In this document: piece after piece, positions 34,501-46,203 of the stretch | Numbering within the stretch: the first letter of the stretch is position 1 | Layout: each line of letters opens with the position of its first letter | Assembly (NCBI GenBank): GCA_948144175.1 | Contig: CANXME010002127.1 | Span: 2,914,001-2,978,000, forward strand | Length of the DNA: 64,000 nt | Reading direction: 5' to 3' | Source of the DNA: Closterium sp. NIES-65 | Taxonomy: Eukaryota > Streptophyta > Zygnematophyceae > Desmidiales > Closteriaceae | Notes under the pieces: generated by a model | Seen by the model: only the letters and a program-made list of their open reading frames with translations | Databases searched by the model: none | What the model was told of the DNA's origin: nothing | Program-made: the position numbers and the translations under genes

Positions 34501-35256
34501 CCTGGGTGAACTGCGCAGCTATCTTGGCTTGCAGATCACTCGGGACAGAGCACGCCGCACCATCACCCTGACTCAGTCACACATGGTGCAGCAGGTCCTT
34601 CAACGCTTCAACTTCCAGTACTCCTCGCCACAGTCCACTCCTCTGCCTACCGGTCACTCGCTCTCAGCTCTGCCTTTGGATGAGTCCGTAGAGCCAAGTG
34701 GCCCGTATCCAGAGCTTGTGGGCTGCCTCATGTACCTGATGACCTGCACTCGTCCTGACCTTGCTCACCCTCTTAGCATCGTGGCACGCTACGTTGCGCC
34801 TAGGAGACACCGTCCAGAGCACTGGAAGGCAGCTATGAGGGTGATGCGCTACTTGTGCAGTACGTCAGGCATGGGGCTTGTGCTTGGAGGACGGGGTCCA
34901 ATTGTGAGGCTGAGATTTACGCAGGGGCCATGGCTGCATAGGAGCTGCGTTGGCTCACCTACCTGCTGACTGACCTGGGCGAGGCTCCTCGTTCTCCTCC
35001 AGTTTTGTACGTCGACAACAAGGCAATGCTTGCCTTGTGTCGCGCGCAGAGACTGGAGCACAAAACGAAGCACATCGCTCTTCGCTACTTCCTTGCTCGA
35101 GAGTTGCAGCAGCGTGGTCATCTTCGTCTTGTTTACATGGCCTCTCAGGCCAATACTGCTGATATCTTCACCAAGGCGCTTCAGCCTTGTGATCATCAGC
35201 AATTTTGCACTGTTTTAGGGCTTGTTCCCACTTTGCCTCACTTGCTCACTTCTTGA
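31541..35256 (+). pseudogene. D pol remnant: integrase, GAEPGG linker, RT, RNase H
   Basis: The integrase has VVDDYSRYTTVF, HSDRGGEFSSD and SPQKNGVAECRIG, the D,D,E core. A frame break occurs at a poly-C run near 31672-31680 and another near 32430. The linker 32575-32860 is built of GGAEPGG-like repeats, followed by Gly/Ala repeats to 33120. RT starts near 33830. In-frame stops are at 34400 (TAC to TAA) and 34478 (CAG to TAG). About 140 bp is missing from RNase H near 34905, between short matching sequences (CAATTGT / CAGCTGT in siblings). A further CAG to TAG lies near 34938. The frame ends LLTS at 35256. Confidence 0.88.
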
Positions 35257-35485
35257 CTTTGCGTGTACTGTGATCTCTATATATGTCTGCCTGCTTACAC
35301 TTGCTAGGTTGTGATCACTGTCTTGTTTGTTCTCCTTGATCTACAATCTTGCATGTGAACTGGCCTTGTGGCCGCTTGCTTGTGCCCGGAATGTGTGGTG
35401 ACGTCGTGATCCACCTTGAGCTTGCTTTGCTTCTCTTGACTGGTCTTGTGACCTCTTGTTCTCCCCCACTTTGCCTATGGGGGTG

Positions 35486-35610
35486 TGTCAAACTTATATG
35501 CTATAGTCTGTGTAGGCTGTAGTGGGGTAGCTCATATAGGGTACAACACTATAGGGTTTCCCACTTGTACTCCTCATGCTGCTCAATGCATTCATTCCTA
35601 ATTTCTCACA
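35486..35610 (+). repeat. 3' LTR of D (125 bp)
   Basis: Starts TGTCAAACTTATATGC after the polypurine run TATGGGGGTG and ends TTTCTCACA. It is nearly the same as the F LTR at 38601-38726 and homologous to the other short copia LTRs here. Confidence 0.85.
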
Positions 35611-35690
35611 CAAAGAAGTGGTACCGGTGCCTCCGGAGATGGGGAAAAAACTATGGAGTGTAGAAAGGAGCAGACCTTTTCACGGCGTCC
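35611..35690. other. Short unassigned segment between D and E
   Basis: About 65-80 bp starting CAAAGAAGTGGTACC that matches no other part of the window. It joins the D 3' LTR to the broken RT of element E. It could be original flank or filler DNA from a repair event. Confidence 0.5.
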
Positions 35691-37930
35691 ATGGCTGACT
35701 GCCACTGTGAGGAGTAGGGACCCTCGATCGCCTCAGCGTACGATCGAGGAATCGGGATGTCTGGTGCATCCGGGTCTCCCTCAGAGACAATAAGTGTGGA
35801 CATGAGATGAGGCAAAGCAGCAGCAAAGCACTGGAACTCCTCCTGCGTGTCCTCAAGGACGTCCGTGCTAAGAGCACACTCACCCCCGACGGACGGAGGA
35901 CAGACAGACTCAGACTCAGCAACAAGACTAGCAGCGTAGTCTAGACGACAGCGAGCAGCAAAGTCGACAAGCTCAACAACTAAGGCAGATGCAGCAGTGG
36001 ACTCAAAAGAAGGGTCAGTGACAACAGTAGCCAGGAGACGCATGACAGTAGGACTGGTAGCATGAAGAGAGTCAGACTCAGGGTCAGCAAGAGTAGGAAG
36101 AGAGGACTCTGGAGGAGACGGCAACGGGACACGCAGAGGTGCAGTGGAAGGACGCAGTGCCATCTGGTGTGTGCCGGGGACCGCAGGAGGACGCGGACGC
36201 GGAGCACGACCACTAGTGCGAGCAGCACGAACAGGTGATGCAGGACCAGACGCAGGCTCACGACGCTCAGCAAGACCTCCAGTAGGACCAGTGTAGGGAG
36301 AAGGAGCAGGCAGGGGGGAGGCGGGCTGTAACTGTGACCGTGACTGGACAGGCTGTGGACACGCTAAGGGAGGAGTAGGACCAGTAGAGGGCGGGAGACC
36401 AAGAACCTGCTCAAGGAGCGGAACGAAGTATGGCCTCGGCCGTGCATCGCCTCCAGAACCAGCAGGGACACCACCAGTACCCCCAGTAGCAGCACCAGCG
36501 CCAGCAGCACCTCCAGCTCCAACAACGCCAACTCCAGCACCCTGAGAAGCACCAGCGCCAACTCCAGTACCCTCATAAGCACCAGCGTCAGCAGAACCAC
36601 CAGCGCCAACACCCCCAGCAGCTCCAGCTCCAGCAGCTCCAGTACCTCCAGCAGGACTCCCTGTCTCAGCAGCTCCAGAACCGCCAGGACGAGCACCTCC
36701 AGCTCCAGTAGCAACAGTAGTACCTCCAGCTCAAGCAGCACGGCTCCAGCGCCGGGCAAACCACTAGCGCAGCTCCTGCGGAGAGAGTAGCTCCCGCCTC
36801 GACGAAGCACCGCCAGGGGCCACACGAGCAGGCCCAGCACCCCCAGGCTCCGCACCACCAGGCTCCGAAACCCCAGGCTCAGCACCCCCAGGCTCCGCAC
36901 CCCCAGGCTCAGCACCCCCAGAGTCAGCAACCCCAGGCTGAGCACCCCTAGACTCAGCACCCCCAGGCTCAGCACCCCTAGACTCAGCACCCCCAGGCTC
37001 CACACCCCCAGACCTGGCACCCGCAGACCCGGCACCCGCAGGACCAGCGCCCCTAGCACCACGAGAGTCAACAGTTACCTCGACAGGCTCAACTGCGTCT
37101 ACCTGGGACACACCTGGCGGGGCAGGACCCAGAGGGGGGACGGGGTCTACCGGGGGAGGACCTGGCGCAAGGAAGAGCGGCGGCGGGGGGAGGGGGGCAG
37201 TGCGGTAGGGGAAGAGACGGTAGTAAGGCATCGACTCGTCAAAGGTGACGTCCTGGGAGGACAGAACACGGCACAAGGTGGGGTAGTAAAACTGCCAACC
37301 AGGCGCGTCAGGGGGGAAGCCAAGGAAGACGCAGGGAACAGCACGGAAGGACAGCTTGTCCGCAGACAAGTCGCGGACAAACGCCCGAGATCCCCAGACC
37401 CGAAACGCAGACGCATCGCCAACCTTCCCCGTCCATCGCAAGGTGGGGGAGGTCTCTAGCAAGGAGACCCGGGGCTGAAGGTTGAGCTGATGCGACGCGT
37501 ACTGAACCGCAAACGGCCACAGAAAATGGGGAGCAGCCGCATGGATCATGGACGTACGAGCGACGTCCATGACCATGCCAATGCGACGCTCAGCAATCCC
37601 ATTTTGCTGTGGAGAGTCCGGAAGCGTGAAGGTCTGGCGGATGCCTCGTGCACGACAGAAGGCTCCCAGACGGGCAGAGGAAAACTCCCTGCCTCTGTCA
37701 CAGTGCAGACGAAGAACATGAAAGTCCGAGTCGAAACTCTCTCTGAGCTGGAGACGAGCTGCGCGGATCCAGTCGATCAACACCTCAGTTACGTCGCCCT
37801 TGCTGCGCAAGGGGAACACCGTGGTGTAACGCGAGTAGTCGTCAACCACCAACAGGAAGTAACGCTCGTGACCCTGGCCACGAACGCGGGCGCGGCCCCA
37901 CACGTCCACGTGAAGAGTCTGCAAGGGAGC
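35690..37930 (-). pseudogene. Copia fragment E: integrase, linker, RT start
   Basis: Minus-strand integrase (VVDDYSRYTTVF, HCDRGREFSSA, PQQNGIAERRIG), the GGAEPGG linker (37060-36800), Gly/Ala repeats and Ser/Pro-rich region. It ends after only the first residues of RT (PYSSQWQSAMDA). A stop interrupts near 36735. Both ends are abrupt: unassigned sequence at 35690, and an opposite-strand RNase H fragment at 37930. No LTR is present, so it is a rearranged remnant. Confidence 0.85.
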
Positions 37931-38726
37931 CTCTTGGCGGTCTACCCGCTCGTCTTCTGTTCTCGGCTCCGACTCCGTTTCTTGGCGGTCTACCCGCTCG
38001 TCTTCTGTTCTTGGCTCCAGCTATGAGGCTGAGATCTACGCGGGGGCCATGGCTGCATAGGAGCTACACTGGCTCACCTACCTGCTGACTGACCTAGGAG
38101 AGCCGCCTCGTTCTCCTCCAGTTCTGTACGTAGACAACAAGGCCATGCTGGCCTTGTGTCGGGAGCACAGACTGGAGCACAGAACGAATCACATTGCTCT
38201 TCGCTACTTCCTTGCTCGTGAGCTGCAGCAGCGCGATCAGCTGCGCCTTGCTTACGTGGCCTCTGAGGCCAACACTGCTGATATCTTTACCAAGGCACTT
38301 TCGCCTTGTGATCATCAGTGCTTTTGTACTATGCTAGGTCTTGTGCCTACTTGGCCTCATTTGCTCACTTCTTGACTTTGCTTGTACTGTGATCTATATA
38401 TACCTGCACTTGCATGCTTACCCTCTCTAGGTTGAGATAACTGCCTTGTATGTTCATCTTGATATAAAACTCTGCATGTGAACTGGCCTTGTGCTTGTGC
38501 TCAGATTGTGTGGTGACGTTGTGATCCACCCTGAGCTTGCCTTGCTTCTTTTGACTGGTCTTGTGACCTCTTGTTCTCCCCCACTTTGCTTATGGGGGTG
38601 TGGCAAACTTATATGCTATAGTTTGTGTAGGCTGTAGTGGGGTAGCTCATATGGGGTAGAACAATTTAGGGTTTCCTACTTGTACTCCTCATGCTGCTCA
38701 ATGCAATCATTCCTTGTTCTTTCACA
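37931..38726 (+). pseudogene. Copia fragment F: RNase H and 3' LTR
   Basis: Plus-strand RNase H from SWRSTRSSSVL to LLTS (stop about 38373), with a 48-bp in-frame tandem duplication (37933-37980 and 37981-38028). One CAG to TAG lies near 38056. Spacer and a 126-bp 3' LTR follow (38601-38726), starting TGGCAAAC (T to G at position 3). The 5' part of F is lost at the junction with E. Confidence 0.87.
38601..38726 (+). repeat. 3' LTR of fragment F
   Basis: Nearly identical to the D LTR (35486-35610). It follows the polypurine run TATGGGGGTG and ends CTTTCACA. Confidence 0.85.
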
Positions 38727-41700
38727 AGCCTCACAGCTCGAGCTGAGAACAGAAGACGAGAGGGTAGACCGCCACGAGATAGAACCGGAACCAAGGCTGA
38801 AGGTGTAACCCTGTGACGAGTGCTGCGTAGCTAGGTCGTCAACCCACGAAGCGTCTGCGTGACCAGTGAGGACCATTGGACTCCGCCCTCCAAGCACTCT
38901 CCCCATGCCCGACGTACTGCACAAGTAGCGCAACACCCTCTTCGCTGCAGCCATGTGCTCTGGTCGGTGTCTCCCAGGAGCAACATAGCGTGCCAAGATG
39001 CTAAGAGGGTATGCGAGGTCAGGTCGAGTGCAGGTCATCAGGTACATGAGGCAGCCAACAAGCTCTGGGTACGGGCCACTCGGCTCTACAGACTCATCCG
39101 AAGGCAGAGCTGAGAGCGAGTGGCGAGTAGACAGAGGAGTGGCCTGACGCGAGGAGTACGTGAAGCCGAAGCGCTGAAGGACCTGCTGCACCATGTGTGA
39201 CTGAGTCAGGGTAATGGTGCGCTGTGCTCTGTCCCGAGCGTTCTTCAAGCCAAGGTAGTTGCGCAGTTCACTCAGGTCAGTGCACGTGTGTCTCTTCTGC
39301 AGCTCTGACTTCACGTAGGCGAGTCCAGCAGTGGCAAAGACCAAGTCGTTGACGTACATGAGTATGTAGAACAGCGGCAAAGAGGTGTTGGTGCGCAGAA
39401 ACAGCGACGGGTCGGCAGTAGAAGGAGCAAACCCAAGAGCCACAAGTGTAGTCCTCAGTGTGCCGTGCCACTCACGGGGCGCATGGCGGAGACCGTAGAC
39501 TGGCCGCCGGAGGCTCCACTGGGTACCAGGAGGAAACGGTGGACGCAGCAGTGGACTCAAAGGAAGGGTCATTGACGACAGTAGCAAGGAGACGCGTGAC
39601 AGTAGGACTGGCAGCACGAAGGGAGTCCGACTCCGGGTCTGAAAGGGCAGGAAGAGAGGACTCGGGAGGAGAGGGCAAAGGGGCACGTAGCGGAGCAGTG
39701 GAAGGATACAGAGACATCCGGTGCGTACCGGGGACAGGAGGAGGACGCTGACGCGAACTACGACCACCAGTGCAAGCAGTACGGACCGGCAATGCAGGAT
39801 GAGACGCAGGCTCACGACGCCCAGCAAGACCTCCAGTAGGACCAGTGTAGGGAGAAGGAGTAGGCAGAGGGGAGGCGGGTTGTAACTGTGGCTCGGAAAG
39901 GACAGGCGGTGGACACTCTAAGGGAGGAGCAGGACTAGTAGAGGGCGGAAGACCAAGAACCTGCTCAAGAAGCGGAACGAAGTACGGCCGCGGCCGCGCA
40001 GCGCCTCCAGAACCAGCAGGAACAGCACCAGTACCTCCAACGGCAGCACCAGCTCCAGTAGCACCCCCAGCTCCAGCCGCGCCAACACCAGTACCCTCAG
40101 AAGCACCAGCACCAGCAGCACCTCCAGTGCCAACACCCCCAGCAGCTCCAGCTCCAGCCGGACCACCAGAAGACGCAGCAGCTCCAGCTCCAGTACCTCC
40201 AGCAGCACCACAAGCTCCAGCACCTCCAGCATCAGCACCGCCAGCAGCACTAGGAGGCCCGGCAGCTCTAGTTCCTCCAGTACGAGCACATCCGGGACCC
40301 GTGTCTCGAGAACCCCCAGCAGTAGAAGGACCTCCAGCCGCAGCAGAACCTCCAGCGCCGGAAGCACCACGAGCTCCAGCAGCACGGCGCCAGCGCCTAG
40401 CAAACCACTCGCGCAGCTCCTACGGAGAGAGCGGCTCCCGCAGGGGCGAAGGACTGGAAGGACCGCCAGGCTCAGCACCACCCGACTACACACGAGTAGG
40501 CCCCGCACCCTCAGGCTCCGCACCCCCAGGCTCCGCACCCCCAGGCTCCGCGCCCCCAGACTCATCAACCCCAGGCTCAGCACCCCCAGACTCAGCACCC
40601 CCAGGCTCAGCACCCCCAGGCTCAACACGCTCAAGCTCAGCACCCCTAGACCCGGTACCAGCAGGCTCAGCTCCCCTAGCAGTACCGGAGTCACCAGCTA
40701 CCTCAACAGGCTCGACCGCGTCTACCTGAGACACACCTGAGGGGGCAAGAACCTGAGGGGGGAAGGGGTCTATCGGGGGGGGACCTGGCGTGAGGAAGAG
40801 CGGCGAGGGGGGGGAAGGGGAGCAGTGCGGTAGGGGAAGAGACGGAAGTAGGGAACCGACTCGTCAAACGTGATGTCCTGAGAGGACAGAACACGGCGCG
40901 AGGTGGGGTGGTAAAACTGCCAACCAGGCGCGTCAGGGGGGAAGCCAAGTAAGACGCAGGGAACAGCTCGGGAGGACAGCTTGTCCGCAGACAAGTCGCG
41001 GACGAAAGCTCGAGATCCCCAGACACGGAACGCAGACGCATCGCCAACCTTTCCCGTCCACCGCAAAGTAGGTGAGGTCTCCGGCATGGAGACCCGGGGC
41101 TGAAGGTTGATCTGATGCACCACGTACTGAACTGCGAACGGCCACAGAAAATGGGGAGCAGCTGCATGGATCATGGACGTACGAGTGACGTCCATGACCA
41201 TGCCAATGCGGCGCTCAGCAATCCCATTTTGCTGTGGAGAGGCCGGAAGCGTGAAGGTCTGGCAGATGCCCTCCGCACGACAGTAGGCTCGCAGAAGGTC
41301 GGAGGAAAACTCTCCACCTCTGTCGGAGTGCAGATGTAGAACAAGGAAAGTCCGAGTCAAACCTCTCTCTGAGCTGGAGACGAGCAGCGCAGATCCAGTC
41401 GATCAACACCTCAGTGACTTCACCCTTGCGGCGCAAGGGGAAGACTGTGGTGTAACGCGAGTAGTCGTCAACCACCAGTAGGAAGTAACGCTCGTGACCC
41501 TGTCCACGGACGCGGGCTGGGCCCCACACGTCCATGTGAAGCGTCTGCAGCGGAGCCTCTGTTGGAGGAAACTCGGAGGAGTGAGGAGCAGCCCGCTGCC
41601 GCCCCTCGACGCAAGGAACGCAGGTGGGGGCAGGCCCCGGGGGATGGGGAGGTAGGGACCTGGGAAGACCAGAGACAAGGACACGGGAGGCCATACCTCG

Positions 41701-42852
41701 GAGACGAGGCAAAGAGGGGTGACCAAGGCGGTGGTGCCAGAGGAGAGTCTGGTGAGACAAGAGACGACACGAGCAGGGGGCAGACTCAGGACCAGACACG
41801 GACGCTGCAGCAAACACCTGACCCAACGCAGCTACCTGACCAGACGCAGTAACTGGAGGAGACTCAGTAGTCAGTGTGTACAGGCTCGACCCCGGCGGAC
41901 GGGTAAACGTGGCCAAGTGTCGGCCCGTCCGAGCACACGTACAGTGGGTCACTCCCCGACTCGCAGGAGTGAACTGGTGAACCCCCCTATCCTGTAGGTC
42001 AGCACCACTCACCAAGCTCGTAGAGAACGAGGGGAGGTACAGACCTGACAGGGTGCCAGAGGGGGCCGCCGGGCACGGTAAGACAGTGGAGAAGTGAGCA
42101 AGGACAGGACCCCCAGAGGGGTCTGCCAGTGAGACTGCAACCGGCCGACTAAGCGGCGTAGGAGTGGTGCAGTCTCGAAAGAAGGAGCGGGAAGCACCCG
42201 AGTCAAGGGTGAAGGTGTGTACGACCACAGGAGGCGCAGCACCAGAGAGAGTAGACTCGCCAGCACCTGGAGCAGGAGACTCACAAGCACCTAGAGCAGC
42301 AGCCTCACCAGCACCTGGAGCAGGAGACGCACAAGCACCTAGAGCAGCAGCCTGGATACCTGGGTCAGGCGGCACACACAGGTGACAGGCACCCTGAGCA
42401 CTAGTAGACAATGCATACATTGTAGTGAGAAGAGCATCATAGTCAAGAGCAAAGATGTCTACCCTCTGCCTAAGTAGCTCCAGCCAGGAGGGGAGCTCAG
42501 CATAGTCGCCAAACACTGTACGCCAAGCGTCACTCAAACGGGCGAAGCAGCGGGACTCTGTGTGACCAGGAGTCCCGCAAGGCTGACCAGTCCGGACACC
42601 CGTGCGAATGACGTACGGGCATCGAGCAGTACTCACTGACCCTCTACTCTGCGCGTACCACTCGCGAAGCTGCTGGGGCGAAAGGGTCTCGCGCGGACGA
42701 CGCTGCGGCTGCACCTGGGCACGACAAGAAGCTCCCGAACTACTCACTCCAGGACGACTCCCACTACGGCCTCCCCGACAACCCCAACTAGCGTACCACT
42801 CACGAAGCTGCTGGGGCGGGAGGGACTGACGTGGACGGCGCTGGAGCTTCAT
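38727..42852 (-). pseudogene. H Gag(short)-Pol, frameshift and RT deletion
   Basis: ATG at 42852 (MKLQRRPRQSLPPQQLREWYAS), two QQLREWYA repeats and CPYVIRTGVRTGQPCGTPGH. Protease LDSGASRSFF, GAG-pre-integrase HHRLGHPSLPRL and integrase VVDDYSRYTTVF follow. A one-base shift occurs near 41345. Integrase continues with HSDRGGEFSSDLL and PQQNGIAERRIG. After the linker, about 660 bp relative to B are missing at 39535. RT resumes at FPPGTQWSLRRPVYGL, and RNase H is cut after SSSCEA. It starts exactly where A starts, without a capsid region. Confidence 0.88.
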
Positions 42853-42959
42853 CTGGCCAAGCCAGGTGCAGCAGTAATAGTAGAAAGAGCAGTAGCAGCA
42901 GTAACAGTAGAAAGAGCAGTAGCAGCAGGACAGTGCTCACCAGTGGCGAGAAGGGAAGA

Positions 42960-43960
42960 GTCCTGATGCGGCTGGGGCTCAACGGCGGCGGCAGCTCGAC
43001 AGCGGCGGCGGCTTGACGGCGGCGGCTCGACAGCGGCGGCGGCTCGGCAGCGGCGGCGGCTCGGCGGCGGCAGCTCGACGGTGGCGGCTCGACCGCGGCA
43101 GCGGCGGCGGCTCGACGGCGGCTTTTGCGGCAGCGGCATGGCCGGGGCGGCAGCGGCGGTGGCAACGGCGGCAGCGGTGGCCGGCAGTGGCGGCGGCTGC
43201 AGTTGGCAGCGGCGGTGGCTGGACGGCAGAAGTGGCCGCTGCTGCTGCTGGGGCCGGGAAGGGGCGGGGAGGGGCCGCGAAGGGCGGCAACAGGGCCGCT
43301 AAGGGGCCACGAGGGGGGGACACGAGGGGCCGAGTGGGGCCGCGGAGGGCCCCAAAGGGCGGCGACGGGGCCACAGCGGGCGGCGACGGGGTTGCAACGG
43401 GCGGCGACGGGACGGTAACGGGCGGCGACGGGGCCGCGAAGGGGCCACGAGGGGCCGAGAGGGGCCGCGGAGGGCCGCGAAGGGCGGCAACGAGGCTGCA
43501 GCAGGCGGCGACGGGGCCACAGCGGGCGGCGACGGGGCTGCAAAGGGGCCACGAGGGGCGGCGACGGGGCCGCTGCGGGCGGAGACGAGGCCGCTGAGGG
43601 CGACGAAGGGGCCGAAAGGGCAGCGATGGGGCCGCTGTGGACGGCGACGGGGCCGTGAGGGGTGGCGACATGGCCGCTGTGGACGGCGACGGGGCCGTGA
43701 GGGGCGGCGATGGGGCCGCTGCGGGCGGCGACGGGGCCGCTGCGGGTGGCGACAGTGCCGCTACGGGCGGCGACGGGGCCGCTGAGGGCGGCGACGGGGC
43801 CGCAAGGGCGGCAAGAGGGCCGCAATGGGCGGCGACGGGGCCGCAAGGGGCGACGACGGGGCCGCTAAGGGCGGCGACGGGGCCGCTAAGGGGACGCGAG
43901 GGGCCGTGAGAGGGGCCTCTAAGAGGGCGCGACGCGACGGGAGGGCGGCCCACGGGGCGC
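42960..43960 (-). repeat. GC-rich tandem leader of H
   Basis: Short degenerate units such as GGCGGCGACGGGGCCG (43290-43900) and GCGGCGGCTCGACGG (42985-43130) on the plus strand. It occupies the same position as the leaders of A and B, but with a different unit. Long open frames here are compositional. Confidence 0.85.
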
Positions 43961-44049
43961 GCCTCGGGCAGGGGCGACTTGCGCTCCGAGCAGAAAAATA
44001 AAATATCAAATTTTAGTGGTGGGCCCTAGGAAGCGTTCCCACTAGGGAA

Positions 44050-44192
44050 CTTGCTCTGATATCATATGAAGAGTAGAGCGAGGATGAATGACTAAGGAAT
44101 CAGAGTGATACAAATGTGAAACCTTAAAATTGTGTACCCCTTAGTATCTAACCCGCTACAGCCTACACAGGCTAGATCATATAAGTCTGACA
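44050..44192 (-). repeat. 5' LTR and PBS of H
   Basis: LTR 44067-44192, on the minus strand TGTCAGACTTATATGATC to CTACTCTTCA. The adjacent minus-strand sequence TGATATCAGAGCAAG is a tRNA-Met type PBS with one mismatch in the first 12 bases. Confidence 0.87.
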
Positions 44193-44692
44193 AAACCCTA
44201 ACACACGAGCGCTGGCAGCAGTGGGGGTGGGGCACGGTCAAAAGCTCGGGGGACGGCGTGCGGCACTGGCGCAGCCCGTACGGGCCGCGCGCGGGCCTGG
44301 CGCAAGCCGTACGGGCCACGCGCGGGCTTTACGGGCCGCACGCGGGCGTGGCGCAGGCCGAGCGGGCCGCGTCGGGCAACGGGGGGCGACGCGCAGGTTG
44401 ACGGGCGTGCGGCGGGAAGAAAAAACGTCACGCACCTTGAGCGCGCGGTAGGCAAAAAACATCGCGCGCCCGGGGCGTGCGATAGGCAGAAGCATCGGAT
44501 GGGACCACCCACAGGATCGACCCAGGAGGGTCGACCTGCTCTGATAGCATGTCGAAAGACTAGGCAAAAGTTAGAAACAGGAAAAGGGGGATTTCACTAG
44601 CAGGCAGTTGAATACATATAGCAAGCCCTAATTCGGACTGTACTCGCTATAGAGTACCCCACTATAGGCTAGACAAACATCACATTCTGACA
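44193..44692 (-). mobile_element. Copia fragment I: 5' LTR, PBS and leader only
   Basis: LTR 44550-44692 (143 bp; minus strand TGTCAGAATGTGATG to CTTTCGACA). Then PBS TGCTATCAGAGCAGG and a GC-rich leader with GTACGGGCCGCGCGCGGGC-like repeats (44260-44400). The leader is cut at 44193 by the H 5' LTR. H may have inserted into I, but this cannot be shown without the other ends. Confidence 0.78.
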
Positions 44693-46203
44693 CAAGTGTC
44701 CGGCCTGTGGCAGAGCCCGCAATCGAGCTCTGGAAATTCTTGAATTATGTCATGCGATTGACGACAACCTTACGCCACGTCGACCTCCTCATCCATTGGG
44801 CGGTTCAAACAAGCGATTATGACACGTGGATTGCCACTGACTTGCTTTAGGGCCACCTTGCATTGGTGAAACGATACCTCCCGCTTTTGCGTGCCTGGTG
44901 TGGACCACCTTTCTAAAAGGTGGGGGTAGAATAAGGAAATTTCCTGATACCACCTGACTTGGTCGAACTATACGTACACAATACCAACTTTCAGAAGACC
45001 GAGCTCGGCCCGACGGCCTCGCCTCGCCTCCCGATCGTGTTTCGCACTGCCTTCAGGCTTGAAAAAACCGAACCAGCTCCCAAACTTGCTATCCCGATGT
45101 CTCCTACCAGCTAAGCCCTTCGCCATATCATCGCTAGGCATCGTTGTTTGATCATTAATTGAGTTTACGGTGTCTTTATTTACTTGCGCACTCTACTTAT
45201 TCACAACTTATAATAGAAAATATACTCGGTGTAACGACGCATGATAGCCCCCGTTTACAGCGTCCGAATCTTCCACTGATTTGGCTTCATTGCATGAACA
45301 GCCTTCCCCGCGACCAAATCCGACCTTTTATTCGTTGCGCTACCAATGAAGCGCGGCGAGATCAACAAAGCCGACGCGCGTGGTTTGGCAATGGCGCCTC
45401 GAGATGGACATCAGCAAATTTGCAGATGGGCAGATGCACGAACTCCAAGTGAGGGAGGTTCTGACTTTGCTGTGTGCTACATTTTACCTACCCCTTTCCT
45501 TTGCAATGTGCCACCGCGTCATGTGCACTGGTGGTTCGCGTCGCGGGTCGCCTACTTGATAGATGACATGAATTTGCCTACTTGCATATGGAACAAAATC
45601 AACGAATCAGGCGGGTGAACTGTGCACTATCAGCCAATCCAGAGGAAACGCGCACGCTGACCCACTCCTACTTGCGTGTGTGCAGCCACGAAGGGAGCGT
45701 GCTATGTTGCTGCTGCTTAGTAACAAGCAAATCCAGCGCCATAATCTCCGCTTCGTGGCCCACCAGCACCACAACCCTTAGAGCGACTCGCTCTAGACTA
45801 ACATAGCGATCGTCGAACTCTAGTCCCAAGCGTCCCGCCCGCCCAGAGTTTCTTCCCAAGACTAACGAGTACGGTAAACAGCGTCCCAATCCCATGTATT
45901 CAGTTCAGAGCTTTCCCAAACCAACGAGTACAGTGAAAGCGACCAGTATCAGCTCAGCTCTTGTCTCTTCCTCGGGCCCCTTACGCCTCTCCTCTGGCCC
46001 GCCGCGCCGCATGGCGCCCGTCCCTGTGGATGGATCACCAGCGGAGTGTTCGCACTTTTAGGGCTCTTCTCCCTTTTCTCAAGGCAACCTCCCTCTTCAG
46101 CGATCGCAACCCGTTAGGAGGCACCCACCGTCTCTCGCACGACTGCTAATACCTCACCTCAGATTAACCTTTCCACGCCAGCGTCACTGAATGATAGGTC
46201 AGC
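44693..46203. other. Unique intergenic sequence upstream of the GT47 gene
   Basis: No transposon domain, RNA gene or convincing coding frame seen. Short open frames (45159-45806) have no family resemblance. Base composition is closer to even than in the genes. The last few hundred bases should hold the promoter and 5' UTR of the gene at 46204; I see no clear TATA box to place it. Confidence 0.6.

Larger units (their letters stand above)
31541..35610 (+). mobile_element. Copia element D, right piece to its 3' LTR
   Basis: Resumes the D reading frame broken at 4642: AGCATGCACCGCC follows the duplicated TCGT. It carries the integrase zinc finger and core, linker, RT, RNase H and 3' LTR. Together with 4012-4642 it forms one element interrupted by 26.9 kb of later insertions. 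Many lesions make it one of the older layers. Confidence 0.88.
38727..44192 (-). mobile_element. Copia element H, truncated in RNase H
   Basis: Minus-strand element with 5' LTR 44067-44192 (126 bp), PBS, leader, short Gag, protease, integrase, RT and RNase H. It breaks off at 38727, where the F 3' LTR begins on the other strand. Its own 3' LTR is absent, so no TSD can be tested. It belongs to the same Gag-short subfamily as element A. Confidence 0.9.

Noticed and set aside
42800..43953. Pro/Ala- and Gly/Ala-rich open frames on both strands
   Set aside because: They lie in the GC-rich leader of copia H between PBS and gag ATG. No family motif and open in several frames.
45159..45806. Small open frames upstream of the GT47 gene
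   Set aside because: No family similarity, overlapping in different frames, no codon-usage signal. Left as intergenic.
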